A DNA stretch of 64,000 nucleotides from NCBI RefSeq assembly GCF_900249755.1, contig NZ_LT976853.1, forward strand, positions 2,496,057 to 2,560,056, given 5' to 3'. Positions 19,713-27,594 of the stretch are shown here, in pieces. The translations under genes and the position numbers were made by a program. This DNA comes from Cupriavidus taiwanensis (GTDB taxonomy: Bacteria; Pseudomonadota; Gammaproteobacteria; Burkholderiales; Burkholderiaceae). Within the stretch, counting starts at the first letter, position 1; every line of letters begins with the position of its first letter. Under the pieces are notes generated by a model. It did not search any database. It was not told the origin of the DNA and was given only the letters and a program-made list of their open reading frames with translations.

Positions 19713-20090
19713 AGCGAGCCAGACGGCGATGCCGGGTCAGAACGCCATGCTACCTGAAGTCCGCCCGCTGCCGGCGGTGCAGGTGCTGCCACGCAGCATG
19801 CCACCCCGCCCGCAAACCCGCACGCCAGCCATCCGCCGGCCACCATGCGTTAAATCAAAAGTACATAAAGAAATAAGAAAACTATCTGATCCGGCTATAT
19901 AGAGCCGCTATCCTTGCCAGAAGGCTCGGCTACAATATCGGTTTCCGAAAGGCCTCGGCCGGCGCTCGCCCAGCCCATGCTGCCCTGCGGCACGCGGGCA
20001 CCCATCATGTGATGGATGCGGCGCGTCACGCCGGCAAGAAGCGGCCCCACAGTTTCCCATTAAAAGCCGACCCGTTTTCCTGGAACCGAA
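19713..20090. promoter_or_regulatory. pncB-fdxA divergent intergenic region
   Basis: A 378-bp gap without a gene. It contains an unusually AT-rich patch (19851-19890) in a GC-rich background, an inverted repeat CGGCT-ATATAG-AGCCG (19892-19907) and a -10-like TACAAT (19931-19936) on the plus strand about 155 bp before fdxA. No convincing -35 pairs with it. The patch probably marks the divergent promoters, but exact elements are not resolved. Confidence 0.4.
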
Positions 20091-20414
20091 ATGACTCACG
20101 TTGTCACCGAATCCTGCATCCGTTGCCGCTACACAGACTGCGTTGACGTGTGTCCGGTCGATTGTTTCCGCGAAGGCCCCAACTTCCTGGCGATCGACCC
20201 GGATGAGTGCATCGACTGCGCCGTGTGCGTGGCCGAGTGCCCGGTGAACGCCATCTACGCCGAGGAAGACGTGCCGGGCGACCAGCAGCAGTTCATCGAA
20301 CTGAACGCCGAGCTGGCCCGCAACTGGCCCTCCATCACCAAGACCAAGGCCCCGCTGGCCGAAGCCGAGGAATGGAAGGACGCCACCGACAAGCTGCAGT
20401 ACCTGCAGCGCTGA
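20091..20414 (+). CDS. fdxA: seven-iron ferredoxin FdxA
   Basis: A 107-residue [3Fe-4S][4Fe-4S] ferredoxin of the Azotobacter FdI type. The ligand pattern is clear: C9, C17 and C50 fit the 3Fe cluster, and C21, C40, C43 and C46 the 4Fe cluster. It is followed after 77 bp by a ferredoxin-NADP reductase, its probable redox partner. The protein acts as a low-potential electron carrier in the cytoplasm; the final electron acceptor is not shown by the context. Confidence 0.95.
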   Translation: MTHVVTESCIRCRYTDCVDVCPVDCFREGPNFLAIDPDECIDCAVCVAECPVNAIYAEEDVPGDQQQFIELNAELARNWPSITKTKAPLAEAEEWKDATDKLQYLQR

Positions 20415-20491
20415 CCGAACCAGAAGGCCGTCCCCGCGCGCTTTCCGCAATACCGGGCACCCGTGGCCCACGCAAACGTATCAGGACGAAT

Positions 20492-21601
20492 ATGGACTTG
20501 AGCATTCCAAATCCCGTCGCCGACACGACCAGGCAGGTCGACGGCGCCAGCCCCGCCGGCGGCCAGCCGCTGGAAATCGATGCGCTGATCGTCGGTGCGG
20601 GTCCGGTGGGCCTGTTCCAGGTGTTCGAACTGGGCCTGCTCGAAATCAAGGCCCATGTCATCGATTCCCTGAAGGTCGTTGGCGGCCAGTGCGTGGAGCT
20701 GTATCCGGACAAGCCCATCTACGACATCCCGGCCGTGCCCAGCTGCACCGGCCAGGAACTGACCGACAACCTGCTCAAGCAGATCGAGCCGTTCGAGCCC
20801 ACCTTCCACCTGGGCCAGGAAGTCTCCGTGGTCGAGCGCCGCGAAGACGGCCGCTTTTTCGTCGAGACCTCGCTCGGCACGCGCTTCATCACCAAGACCA
20901 TTTTCATCGCCGCCGGCGTGGGCTCGTTCCAGCCGCGCACGCTGAAGGTCGATGGCATCGACAAGTTCGACGGCAAGCAGCTGTTCTACCGCGTCAAGGA
21001 TCCGAGCCGCTTCCACGGCCGCAACCTGGTCATCGTCGGCGGCGGCGACTCGGCGCTGGACTGGACCCTGGACCTGGTCGGCAAGGCCGAGTCGGTGGTG
21101 ATGATCCACCGCCGCGACGGCTTCCGCGCCGCGCCCGCGTCGGTGGCCAAGATGAAGGAACTGTGCGAGCAGATGGAAATGCAGTTCGTGGTCGGCCAGA
21201 TCGGCGGCTATGAAGAGAAGGACGGCGTGCTCACCGAGATCAAGGTGACCGGCGCCGACGGCGTGACGCGCCGCCTGCCGCTGGATGACCTGCTGGTGTT
21301 CTTCGGGCTGTCGCCCAAGCTGGGCCCGATCGCCGAATGGGGCCTGGACCTGGAGCGCAAGCAGATCAAGGTGGACACGGAGAAATTCCAGACCAATATC
21401 CCCGGCATCTTCGCGGTCGGCGATATCAACACCTACCCGGGCAAGAAGAAGCTGATCCTGTCGGGCTTCCACGAAGCCGCGCTGGCCGCGTTCGGTGCGG
21501 CACCGTATATCTTCCCCGAGAAGAAGATCCACATGCAGTACACCACCACCTCGCCGAAGCTGCACAAGGTGCTGGGCGTGGAATCGCCGGTGTTCGACTG
21601 A
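20492..21601 (+). CDS. ferredoxin-NADP reductase, thioredoxin-reductase-like
   Basis: A 369-residue FAD/NADPH oxidoreductase of the thioredoxin-reductase-like FNR type (as in Bacillus YumC and Rhodopseudomonas FNR). The FAD motif is [18 protein letters not shown] (about 33-50), the NADPH motif is [11 protein letters not shown], and the C-terminal FAD loop is [20 protein letters not shown]. The redox CxxC of true thioredoxin reductase is absent, which supports FNR. It directly follows fdxA. Start ATG 20492 follows CAGGACGAAT; the upstream frame overlaps fdxA. Confidence 0.92.
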   Translation: MDLSIPNPVADTTRQVDGASPAGGQPLEIDALIVGAGPVGLFQVFELGLLEIKAHVIDSLKVVGGQCVELYPDKPIYDIPAVPSCTGQELTDNLLKQIEPFEPTFHLGQEVSVVERREDGRFFVETSLGTRFITKTIFIAAGVGSFQPRTLKVDGIDKFDGKQLFYRVKDPSRFHGRNLVIVGGGDSALDWTLDLVGKAESVVMIHRRDGFRAAPASVAKMKELCEQMEMQFVVGQIGGYEEKDGVLTEIKVTGADGVTRRLPLDDLLVFFGLSPKLGPIAEWGLDLERKQIKVDTEKFQTNIPGIFAVGDINTYPGKKKLILSGFHEAALAAFGAAPYIFPEKKIHMQYTTTSPKLHKVLGVESPVFD

Positions 21602-21621
21602 ACTGCCGCGGGTCAGCGCAG

Positions 21622-21649
21622 AAAAAAACCGCCGCGAGGCGGTTTTTTT
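21622..21649 (+). terminator. intrinsic terminator after the FNR gene
   Basis: The AAAAAAACCGCC/GGCGGTTTTTTT-type symmetric hairpin with a GCGA-like loop lies 20 bp after the FNR stop codon. The T-run follows on the plus strand. Confidence 0.9.
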
Positions 21650-21767
21650 CTGGCGCAAAGCCGGAACCGTCGCTATAATGCGGCCTCGCTGTTCAGCGCC
21701 ACCGCGCGCCCGGCAGCAAGCCAGCCTTCCCTGCCCCCGACGACAAGCACTGCATCTCGAAAGGGTG

Positions 21768-21797
21768 TTGACGAAGAAACGAGAAACTGGCTATAAT
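21768..21797 (+). promoter_or_regulatory. tRNA-Asn promoter
   Basis: TTGACG (21768-21773) and a perfect TATAAT (21792-21797) are 18 bp apart, ending 15 bp before the mature tRNA 5' end. Strength and position fit a tRNA promoter. A second TATAAT at 21674 has no good -35. Confidence 0.8.
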
Positions 21798-21812
21798 TTC
21801 TTTCTCAGCTGT

Positions 21813-21888
21813 TCCCCGATAGCTCAGTCGGTAGAGCGACGGACTGTTAATCCGCAGGTCCCTGGTTCGAGCCCAGGTCGGGGAGCCA
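21813..21888 (+). tRNA. tRNA-Asn (anticodon GTT)
   Basis: A 76-nt cloverleaf. The acceptor stem is TCCCCGA/TCGGGGA, there is a D-loop with AGCTCAGTCGG, the anticodon loop is CTGTTAA with anticodon GTT, the T-arm carries GGTTCGAGCC, and the CCA is encoded. No integrase or direct-repeat remnant follows, so it does not appear to be an occupied attachment site. Confidence 0.98.
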
Positions 21889-21898
21889 ACCGATACGG

Positions 21899-21927
21899 AA
21901 GCCCGGTGCAAACGCACCGGGCTTTTT
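21899..21927 (+). terminator. intrinsic terminator after tRNA-Asn
   Basis: AAGCCCGGTGC pairs with GCACCGGGCTT around an AAAC loop, followed by T5. It starts 11 bp after the tRNA CCA end. Confidence 0.9.
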
Positions 21928-22048
21928 CGTTTTCCGGTTCGATTTTTTGGGCTCGTTTTCCCGTCTTCGTTGCGAACGCCGCTGTGCAGGCCGGGACGGG
22001 CGCCGCGGCAAATCCCCGCGTCACGCCCTCCTCTTTCGCGCTCCTGCC

Positions 22049-22816
22049 TTATCCCTGCAGCGACGGGACCGCGGCCTCCAGCGCCGCGACAATGCCCTGC
22101 GCATTGACTTCGACCCGGTGCAGCGGCCCGGCCACCGACAGGCCATAGGTGATGCCGCCGATCGTCACCGGCACCGCGATGGCGCCAAGGTCCGGAAACG
22201 ATTCGCCGAAATTCGGATACCAGCCCTGCTTCTGCCAGCCCTGCAGCGCCGTTTCCAGCGCCTGCGCCGAGCCGATGGTGCGCGGCGTGCGCGCGGCAAA
22301 CGACACCCCTGACAACAGCTCGGCGCGCGCGCCTGCCGTCAGCGTGCCCAGGATGGCGCGGCCGATCGAATTGACATGCGCGTCGCGCAGCTCGCCCGGC
22401 GCGGCGATATAGCGCACCGGGTTGGGGGACTCGCGCACTTCCAGATACAGCACGCGACCATCGTCCTGCAGCTTGCCGAACACCACGGTCTCGCCGGTGG
22501 TGTCGCGCAGCGACTCCAGCACCGGCTGCACGCGCTCCAGCAGCGGATCGTTGCGTGCGATGCGTTGCGCGATGTCGAGCAGCCGGCGCGTCGGATAGTA
22601 GCCCTGGCGGCGGCCGGTCTCGTAGAGATAGCCGAGCGAGGCCAGCGTGCGGATCAGCCCCAGGCAGCTCGACATCGGTGCGCCCAGCAGCCTGGCCAGT
22701 TCGGTCAGCGTCAGCGAGCGCCCTTCGCGCGCATAGATTTCCATGATCTCGATCACGCGCAGCGCCGTCTTGACGCTGCCGTAACCGGATTTCTCCGCCG
22801 CTTCGTTTGCTGCCAT
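22049..22816 (-). CDS. IclR-family transcriptional regulator
   Basis: A 255-residue IclR-type regulator: an N-terminal winged helix-turn-helix (about residues 14-75, with LTELARLLGAPMSSCLGLIRTL) and a C-terminal effector-binding domain (GETVVFGKL, NSIGRAILG, FPDLGAIAVPV). It is the last gene of the minus-strand operon that begins with the cupin gene at 26687, 67 bp after the CoA-transferase. IclR proteins typically sense a pathway intermediate and control their own operon. The double palindrome upstream of the cupin gene is its likely operator, by inference. Confidence 0.92.
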   Translation of the reverse strand: MAANEAAEKSGYGSVKTALRVIEIMEIYAREGRSLTLTELARLLGAPMSSCLGLIRTLASLGYLYETGRRQGYYPTRRLLDIAQRIARNDPLLERVQPVLESLRDTTGETVVFGKLQDDGRVLYLEVRESPNPVRYIAAPGELRDAHVNSIGRAILGTLTAGARAELLSGVSFAARTPRTIGSAQALETALQGWQKQGWYPNFGESFPDLGAIAVPVTIGGITYGLSVAGPLHRVEVNAQGIVAALEAAVPSLQG

Positions 22817-22883
22817 CGTTGGCTTCCTCGACTTCAGTATCCGTTGGCCGGGATTGTACGCGGCAGCGCCACGCGGCAGCGGG

Positions 22884-24044
22884 TCAGTCCTCGGTGCCGT
22901 GGGCTGGCGGCAAGGCCTGCGGCCAGCTGCGGATATTGCCGGGCGTGCGCGAGAAGCGCGTGGGAATGCCGACGCCGCGCAGCCGCCCTTCGCTCGGATG
23001 GTCGTACTCGAACATCATGCCGGTGGCGCGCAGGTGCGGGTCGTCGGCCAGGCTGTCGAAGTGCGGCACCTCGCTGTGCGGGATATCGGCATCGCGCAGC
23101 AGCGCCAGCCATTGGGCGGTGGTGCGCTGCGCGACGATCTCTGCCAGCGTGGCATAGAGCGCGTCGATATTGGCGCTGCGCGCGGCCGGCGTGGCGTAGC
23201 GCGGATCGCTGGCCAGTGCGGCATGGCCGGAGACATCGAAGAAGCGCTGCCATTGCGCGCTGGTGTACGGCAGCAGCGCGACATGCCCGTCGCGGGTGCG
23301 GTACGGCTTGCGATGCATCGACATCACGCGCGGATAACCCGCCGGCCCCAGCGGCGGCACGAAGGTCTGCCCGGCCAGCTGTTCCGCGGCCAGGAACGAC
23401 ACCAGCGTCTCGAACATCGGCACCTCGATGGCCTGGCCGCGGCCGGAGCGCTCGCGCTCGTACAGCGCCATCGGAATCGCATAAGCCACGGTCAGCCCGG
23501 CGACCTTGTCCGCGAGGATGGTGTTGACGTATTGCGGCCCTTCGTTGCCGTTGGCGCCCTGGAACTGCGCCATGCCGCTGCGCGCCTGGATGATGTCGTC
23601 GAACGCCGGCGCGCCGGCGTACGGCCCCGCCTCCGAATAGCCATACGCGCCGCAGTAGATCAGCCGCGGATGGTCGGCGCACAGCGAGGCATAGTCCAGC
23701 CCGAGCTTGCGCAGCGACTGCGGCCGCACGTTCGAGACAAAGACATCGGCGCCGGCGATCAGCGCCTTCAGCGCGGCGAGGTCGTCGGGCTGCTTCACGT
23801 CCAGCACCACAAACTGCTTGTTGCGGTTCAGGTTCAGGAAGCTGGCGCCCATGGCGGCATGCCGCGCCGGCTCGGCGTGGCGGAACACGTCGCCGGCCGG
23901 CGGCTCGACCTTGATCACGTCCGCACCCATGTCGCCAAGGATCTGGGTGGCGTACGGCCCCATCGCCACCGAGGTCATGTCGATCACGCGGATCCCGGCC
24001 AGCGGCCCGGTGGCCGCGCTCGCCTGCGCTTGCTCGTCTTGCAT
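22884..24044 (-). CDS. family III (CaiB/BaiF) CoA-transferase
   Basis: A 386-residue CoA-transferase of the formyl-CoA transferase type, which moves CoA between carboxylic acids through an aspartyl-CoA intermediate. Typical motifs are GIRVIDMTSVAMGPYATQILGDMGADVIKVEPP at the N-terminus (about residues 18-50), NRNKQFVVLDVK, and a central AFDDIIQARSGM with the candidate catalytic Asp. It lies 12 bp after the acyl-CoA dehydrogenase gene, so the pair probably activates and then oxidises one acid. The substrate is unknown. Confidence 0.9.
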   Translation of the reverse strand: MQDEQAQASAATGPLAGIRVIDMTSVAMGPYATQILGDMGADVIKVEPPAGDVFRHAEPARHAAMGASFLNLNRNKQFVVLDVKQPDDLAALKALIAGADVFVSNVRPQSLRKLGLDYASLCADHPRLIYCGAYGYSEAGPYAGAPAFDDIIQARSGMAQFQGANGNEGPQYVNTILADKVAGLTVAYAIPMALYERERSGRGQAIEVPMFETLVSFLAAEQLAGQTFVPPLGPAGYPRVMSMHRKPYRTRDGHVALLPYTSAQWQRFFDVSGHAALASDPRYATPAARSANIDALYATLAEIVAQRTTAQWLALLRDADIPHSEVPHFDSLADDPHLRATGMMFEYDHPSEGRLRGVGIPTRFSRTPGNIRSWPQALPPAHGTED

Positions 24045-24056
24045 CGCCGCTCCCGC

Positions 24057-25223
24057 TCAGTACGACTTGGGCAAGCCCAGCACGCGCTCGGCGATAAAGC
24101 ACAGGATCAGCTGCGGGCTGACCGGCGCGATGCGCGGGATATACGATTCGCGCAGCAGCCGCTCGACGCGGTACTCGCGCGAGTAGCCCATGCCGCCCAG
24201 CGTCAGGATCGCGGTCTGGCAGGCATTGTGGCCGGCCTCGGCGGCGAGGTACTTGGCGGCATTGGCCTCGGCCCCGCACGACTGGCCCGCGTCGTAGCGC
24301 GCCGCGGCCTTGAGCATCATCAGGTTGGCCGACTCCAGCTGCATCCAGGCCTGCGCCAGCGGATGCTGCACGCCCTGGTTCATGCCGATGGGGCGGCCGA
24401 ATACCACGCGCTCCTTGGCGTACTGCGTGGCGATGGCCAGCGCCGCGCGGCCCAGCCCGATGGCCTCGGCTGCGATCAGGATGCGCTCCGGGTTGAGCCC
24501 GTGCAGGATGTACTCGAAGCCCTTGCCTTCTTCGCCGATGCGGTCTTCGTCGGGGATGAACAGGTCGTCGATAAACAGCATGTTGGTATCGACGGCGGCG
24601 CGGCCCATCTTGTCGATCTCGCGGATCTCGATCTTGCTGCGGTCGACCTTGGTATAGAACAGCGACAGCCCCTCGGTCGACTTCTTCACCGCTTCCAGCG
24701 GCGTGGTGCGCGCCAGCAGCAGCATGCGGTCGGCCACCTGCGCGGTCGAGATCCAGATCTTGCGCCCGCTCACCGAATAGCCGCCCGGCACCTTGCGCGC
24801 AAAGGTCTTGAGCTTGGTGGTGTCCAGCCCGGCGTCGGGCTCGGTCACGCCGAAGCAGGCCTTCTGCTGGCCGGCGATCAGCGGCGGCAGGAAGCGGCCC
24901 TTCTGCGCGTCGGTGCCGAACACCACCACCGGGTTCAGGCCGAACACGTTCATGTGCACCGCCGACGCGCCGGTCATGCCCGCGCCCGACTGCGAGATGG
25001 TCTGCATCACCAGCGCCGCCTCCAGGATGCCCAGGCCCGCGCCGCCGAACGCCTCGGGCATCGCCACGCCGAGCCAGCCGCCTTCGCACAGCGTCTTGTA
25101 GAACTCGTGCGGATAGGTGCCGGACTTGTCGAGGCGGTCCCAGTATTCCATGTCGAACTGCGCGCAGACCTGCTGCACGGCCTCGACGATCGAGGCCTGT
25201 TCTTCGGAGAGATCGAAATTCAT
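24057..25223 (-). CDS. acyl-CoA dehydrogenase
   Basis: A 388-residue FAD acyl-CoA dehydrogenase with the usual three domains, including ACFGVTEPDAGLDTTKLKT and YSVSGRKIWIST in the middle domain and LTLGGMGYSREYRVERLLRE near the C-terminus. The common catalytic Glu of the EGT motif is missing: the equivalent stretch reads IAPVSP. A Glu at about residue 246 (GLNPERILIA) is placed as in isovaleryl-CoA and long-chain dehydrogenases and may be the base. It sits between the Bug receptor and CoA-transferase genes in one operon. Substrate unknown. Confidence 0.9.
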   Translation of the reverse strand: MNFDLSEEQASIVEAVQQVCAQFDMEYWDRLDKSGTYPHEFYKTLCEGGWLGVAMPEAFGGAGLGILEAALVMQTISQSGAGMTGASAVHMNVFGLNPVVVFGTDAQKGRFLPPLIAGQQKACFGVTEPDAGLDTTKLKTFARKVPGGYSVSGRKIWISTAQVADRMLLLARTTPLEAVKKSTEGLSLFYTKVDRSKIEIREIDKMGRAAVDTNMLFIDDLFIPDEDRIGEEGKGFEYILHGLNPERILIAAEAIGLGRAALAIATQYAKERVVFGRPIGMNQGVQHPLAQAWMQLESANLMMLKAAARYDAGQSCGAEANAAKYLAAEAGHNACQTAILTLGGMGYSREYRVERLLRESYIPRIAPVSPQLILCFIAERVLGLPKSY

Positions 25224-25272
25224 TGCGTTACCTGCTTGCTGTCGTTGTCTGGTTCGATTGCCGGCTGGCGGC

Positions 25273-26250
25273 TTATTCCGGCTGGATGCCCGCGTCCTTC
25301 ACCAGCCGCGCCCACTTCTGCAATTCGGCCACGACGAACTGGTTGAGCTCTGCCGGCGTGCTGCCGAACGGCTCGAAGCCCAGTGCGTGGAACTGCGCCG
25401 CATGCTGCTTGCTGGTGGCAATCGCGACCAGTTCGCGGTTCAGGCGCGCCACCACCGGTGCCGGCACCCCGGCCGGCGCAAACACGCCGTTCCACGAGGT
25501 CACATCGAAGCCCTTCAGCTCCGGCACGCTTGCCAGCGGCGGCAGGTCCGGCAGCAGCGCGCTGCGCTGCGCGGTGGTCACCGCCAGCGCGCGCAGCTTG
25601 CCGGCGCGCACGTTGGCGATGCCCGCGGCAAAGTCGACGAACATGGCCTGCACCTGGCCGCCCATCACGTCGGTCATCGCCGGCGGCGTGCTCTTGTACG
25701 GCACGTGCAGCATCTGCAGCCCCGCCATCTTCGACAGCGTGGCACCCGAGACGATGCCGGTGCTGTTGCCGCTGGCATAGGTCAGGCCCGGATGCGCCTT
25801 GGCGTAGTCGACGAATTCGCGCAGCGTCTTGACCGGCAGCGCCGGGTTGACCACCAGCATGAACGGCAGATTGCCCATGCGCGAGACCGGAGTGAAATCC
25901 TTGACCGGGTCATAGCGCAGCTGCTTCATCAGCGACGGGTTGGCCGAATGCGTGGTGTTGGTGGTCATGAACAGCGTGTAGCCGTCGGCGGGCGCCTTGG
26001 CGACGAACTCGGCGGCGATGGTGCCGTTGGCGCCGGGCTTGTTGTCGACCACCACCGGCTGCTGCAGCGACTCGCCCAGGTACTTCGCGGTCAGGCGCGC
26101 CACCGCATCGGTGCCGCTGCCGGCGGCAAACGGCACCACCAGGCGCAGCGGCTTTGACGGGAATTCATCGGCGGCCAGCGCCGGGGTGGCGGCCAGCGCG
26201 GCGCCGCATCCCAGCACCAGGCCGGCAAAAGCGTTCTTGAAGGACTTCAC
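25273..26250 (-). CDS. Bug-family tripartite tricarboxylate transporter solute receptor
   Basis: A 325-residue periplasmic binding protein of the Bug/TctC family with a signal peptide (MKSFKNAFAGLVLGCGAALA, then cleavage near ATPALAADE). Family features include FPSKPLRLVVPFAAGSGTDAVAR, VVDNKPGANGTIAAE and the second-domain WNGVFAPAGVPAPVV. These receptors bind carboxylates or aromatic acids; many are orphans without the TctAB membrane genes, as here. Its place in the CoA-transferase/acyl-CoA dehydrogenase operon suggests it captures the pathway's acid or senses it. Confidence 0.92.
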   Translation of the reverse strand: MKSFKNAFAGLVLGCGAALAATPALAADEFPSKPLRLVVPFAAGSGTDAVARLTAKYLGESLQQPVVVDNKPGANGTIAAEFVAKAPADGYTLFMTTNTTHSANPSLMKQLRYDPVKDFTPVSRMGNLPFMLVVNPALPVKTLREFVDYAKAHPGLTYASGNSTGIVSGATLSKMAGLQMLHVPYKSTPPAMTDVMGGQVQAMFVDFAAGIANVRAGKLRALAVTTAQRSALLPDLPPLASVPELKGFDVTSWNGVFAPAGVPAPVVARLNRELVAIATSKQHAAQFHALGFEPFGSTPAELNQFVVAELQKWARLVKDAGIQPE

Positions 26251-26297
26251 GGTGGTTGTCTCCTGTCGTTATGTGCCCTGCCGTGACCCGCCGCGCC

Positions 26298-26687
26298 TCA
26301 GGCGGGCCGTATCACGCGCTCGGGGGATTCCTCGTAAGGCGGGGAATAGATCACCAGGATCTTCGCGGGCTCGTCGCTGACCACCGTGAAGACGTGCATC
26401 TGGTCCGGGGGAAAGAAGCAGCAATCGCCCGGGCCCAGCTCGCGGCGCTGGCCGCCGACTTCGGCGATGGCGCGTCCTTCCAGCACATAGCAGACCTGTT
26501 CGATGCCGGGATGCGCGTGTGGCAGCGCGCCCTTGCCTTTCTCGATGGTGCCGTGGATCACTTCCAGGTGGCGCGAGCCGACCGTCCCGGGCGCGATCAG
26601 CCGGCGGTTGAGCGTGCCGACATGGTTGGCGGGGTGGTAGCCCTCGACCTCCTCGGTCGAAACGAAATACACGGGTTGGTCCGGCAT
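26298..26687 (-). CDS. small cupin-domain protein
   Basis: A 129-residue single-cupin protein. Metal-ligand motifs are visible as HAHPGIEQVCYVLEG (about residues 57-71) and PPDQMHVFTV (about 94-103). It is the first gene of the IclR-associated operon, 47 bp before the Bug gene, and is preceded by GGAG at a good distance from the ATG. It could be a metal-dependent dioxygenase, isomerase or decarboxylase accessory; sequence alone does not decide. Confidence 0.85.
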   Translation of the reverse strand: MPDQPVYFVSTEEVEGYHPANHVGTLNRRLIAPGTVGSRHLEVIHGTIEKGKGALPHAHPGIEQVCYVLEGRAIAEVGGQRRELGPGDCCFFPPDQMHVFTVVSDEPAKILVIYSPPYEESPERVIRPA

Positions 26688-26705
26688 GCGGGTCTCCTGC
26701 CTGAA

Positions 26706-26751
26706 TTCATGTTTATGAATATAAGTTTATACATATGAATTTCAGCGTCAA
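26706..26751 (-). promoter_or_regulatory. double palindromic operator and promoter region of the cupin-IclR operon
   Basis: Two 14-bp palindromic sites, TTCATGTTTATGAA (26706-26719, perfect arms around GTTT) and TTTATACATATGAA (26726-26739, one mismatch), lie 20 bp apart centre to centre. Just upstream on the minus strand is TTGACG (26751-26746), a good -35; the -10 must lie within the AT-rich palindromes but cannot be assigned. Two helical-turn spacing fits binding of a tetrameric IclR-type regulator that blocks RNA polymerase. The regulator's identity is inferred. Confidence 0.6.
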
Positions 26752-26867
26752 ACGATTTCGACGCGTTTGCGGGTTTACCGGGAGCGGATAGAAACGGAGG
26801 GCAAGCGCCGTCCTCACGCGCCGCGTGATCGATCGGTAACGGGTGACGGTGAATATCGCGCCGGCGC

Positions 26868-27563
26868 TCAGCCGGCGAAGCGGTAGCCCACGCCCACCTC
26901 GGTCAGCAGCCAGGCCGGCTGGGCCGGGTCGGCCTCCAGCTTGTGGCGCAGGTGGCCCATATAGACCCGCAGGTAGTGGCTGCTGTCGGCGTGCGACGGC
27001 CCCCACACCTCGCGCAGCAATTCGCGGTGCGTCATGACCTTGCCGCGGTGCGCCAGCAGTACGGCCAGCAGGCGGTATTCGATCGGGGTCAGGTGCACCG
27101 CCTCGCCCGCGCGCGTGACCTGCCGGCTGGCGAGATCGACGGCGACTTCGCCGAACGCCACCTGCGCCCGCGCCTGCGCGCCGGCGCGCGCATGCCGGCG
27201 CAACAGCACGCGCAGCCGCGCCACCAGCTCGCCCACGCCGAAGGGCTTGGTCAGGTAGTCGTCGGCGCCGGCGTCGAGCGCGCGGATCTTCTCGGTCTCG
27301 TCGGTGCGCGCCGACAGCACCAGCACCGGCACCTCGGTCCAGGTGCGCAGCTCGCCGATCATCGACACGCCGTCGCCGTCGGGCAGGCCCAGGTCCAGGA
27401 TCACCAGGTCGGGCTGGCGCGTGCCGGCCTCGATCAGGCCGCGCTGCAGCGTATCGGCCCCGTGCACGGTGCAGCCCTCGTCCTGCAGCGCCGCGCGCAC
27501 GAAGCGGCGGATATGGGGTTCGTCTTCCACCAGCAGCACCGTGGGCGAAAACTCGAATGGCAT
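26868..27563 (-). CDS. kdpE: KdpE response regulator
   Basis: A 231-residue OmpR-class response regulator. The receiver domain has the acidic pair EDE near the start, phospho-acceptor D57 (LVILDLGLPDGDG) and the conserved Lys in YLTKPFG; the C-terminal winged helix ends RHKLEADPAQPAWLLTEVGVGYRFAG. It directly follows kdpD (31 bp) and would activate the kdp promoter upstream of kdpF at low K+ or high ionic stress. Last gene of the kdp operon. Confidence 0.96.
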   Translation of the reverse strand: MPFEFSPTVLLVEDEPHIRRFVRAALQDEGCTVHGADTLQRGLIEAGTRQPDLVILDLGLPDGDGVSMIGELRTWTEVPVLVLSARTDETEKIRALDAGADDYLTKPFGVGELVARLRVLLRRHARAGAQARAQVAFGEVAVDLASRQVTRAGEAVHLTPIEYRLLAVLLAHRGKVMTHRELLREVWGPSHADSSHYLRVYMGHLRHKLEADPAQPAWLLTEVGVGYRFAG

Positions 27564-27594
27564 GACGCGTCGCTTCCTTGCAAGTGTGGCGGGT

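Noticed and set aside
21813..21927. tRNA-Asn as an integration site for a genomic island
   Set aside because: No integrase or repeated tRNA 3' end nearby; the neighbouring genes look like ordinary chromosome.
22834..25089. 751-codon minus-strand frame overlapping the CoA-transferase and acyl-CoA dehydrogenase genes
   Set aside because: It is out of frame with both clear enzymes and has low-complexity Arg/Gly/Ala composition.
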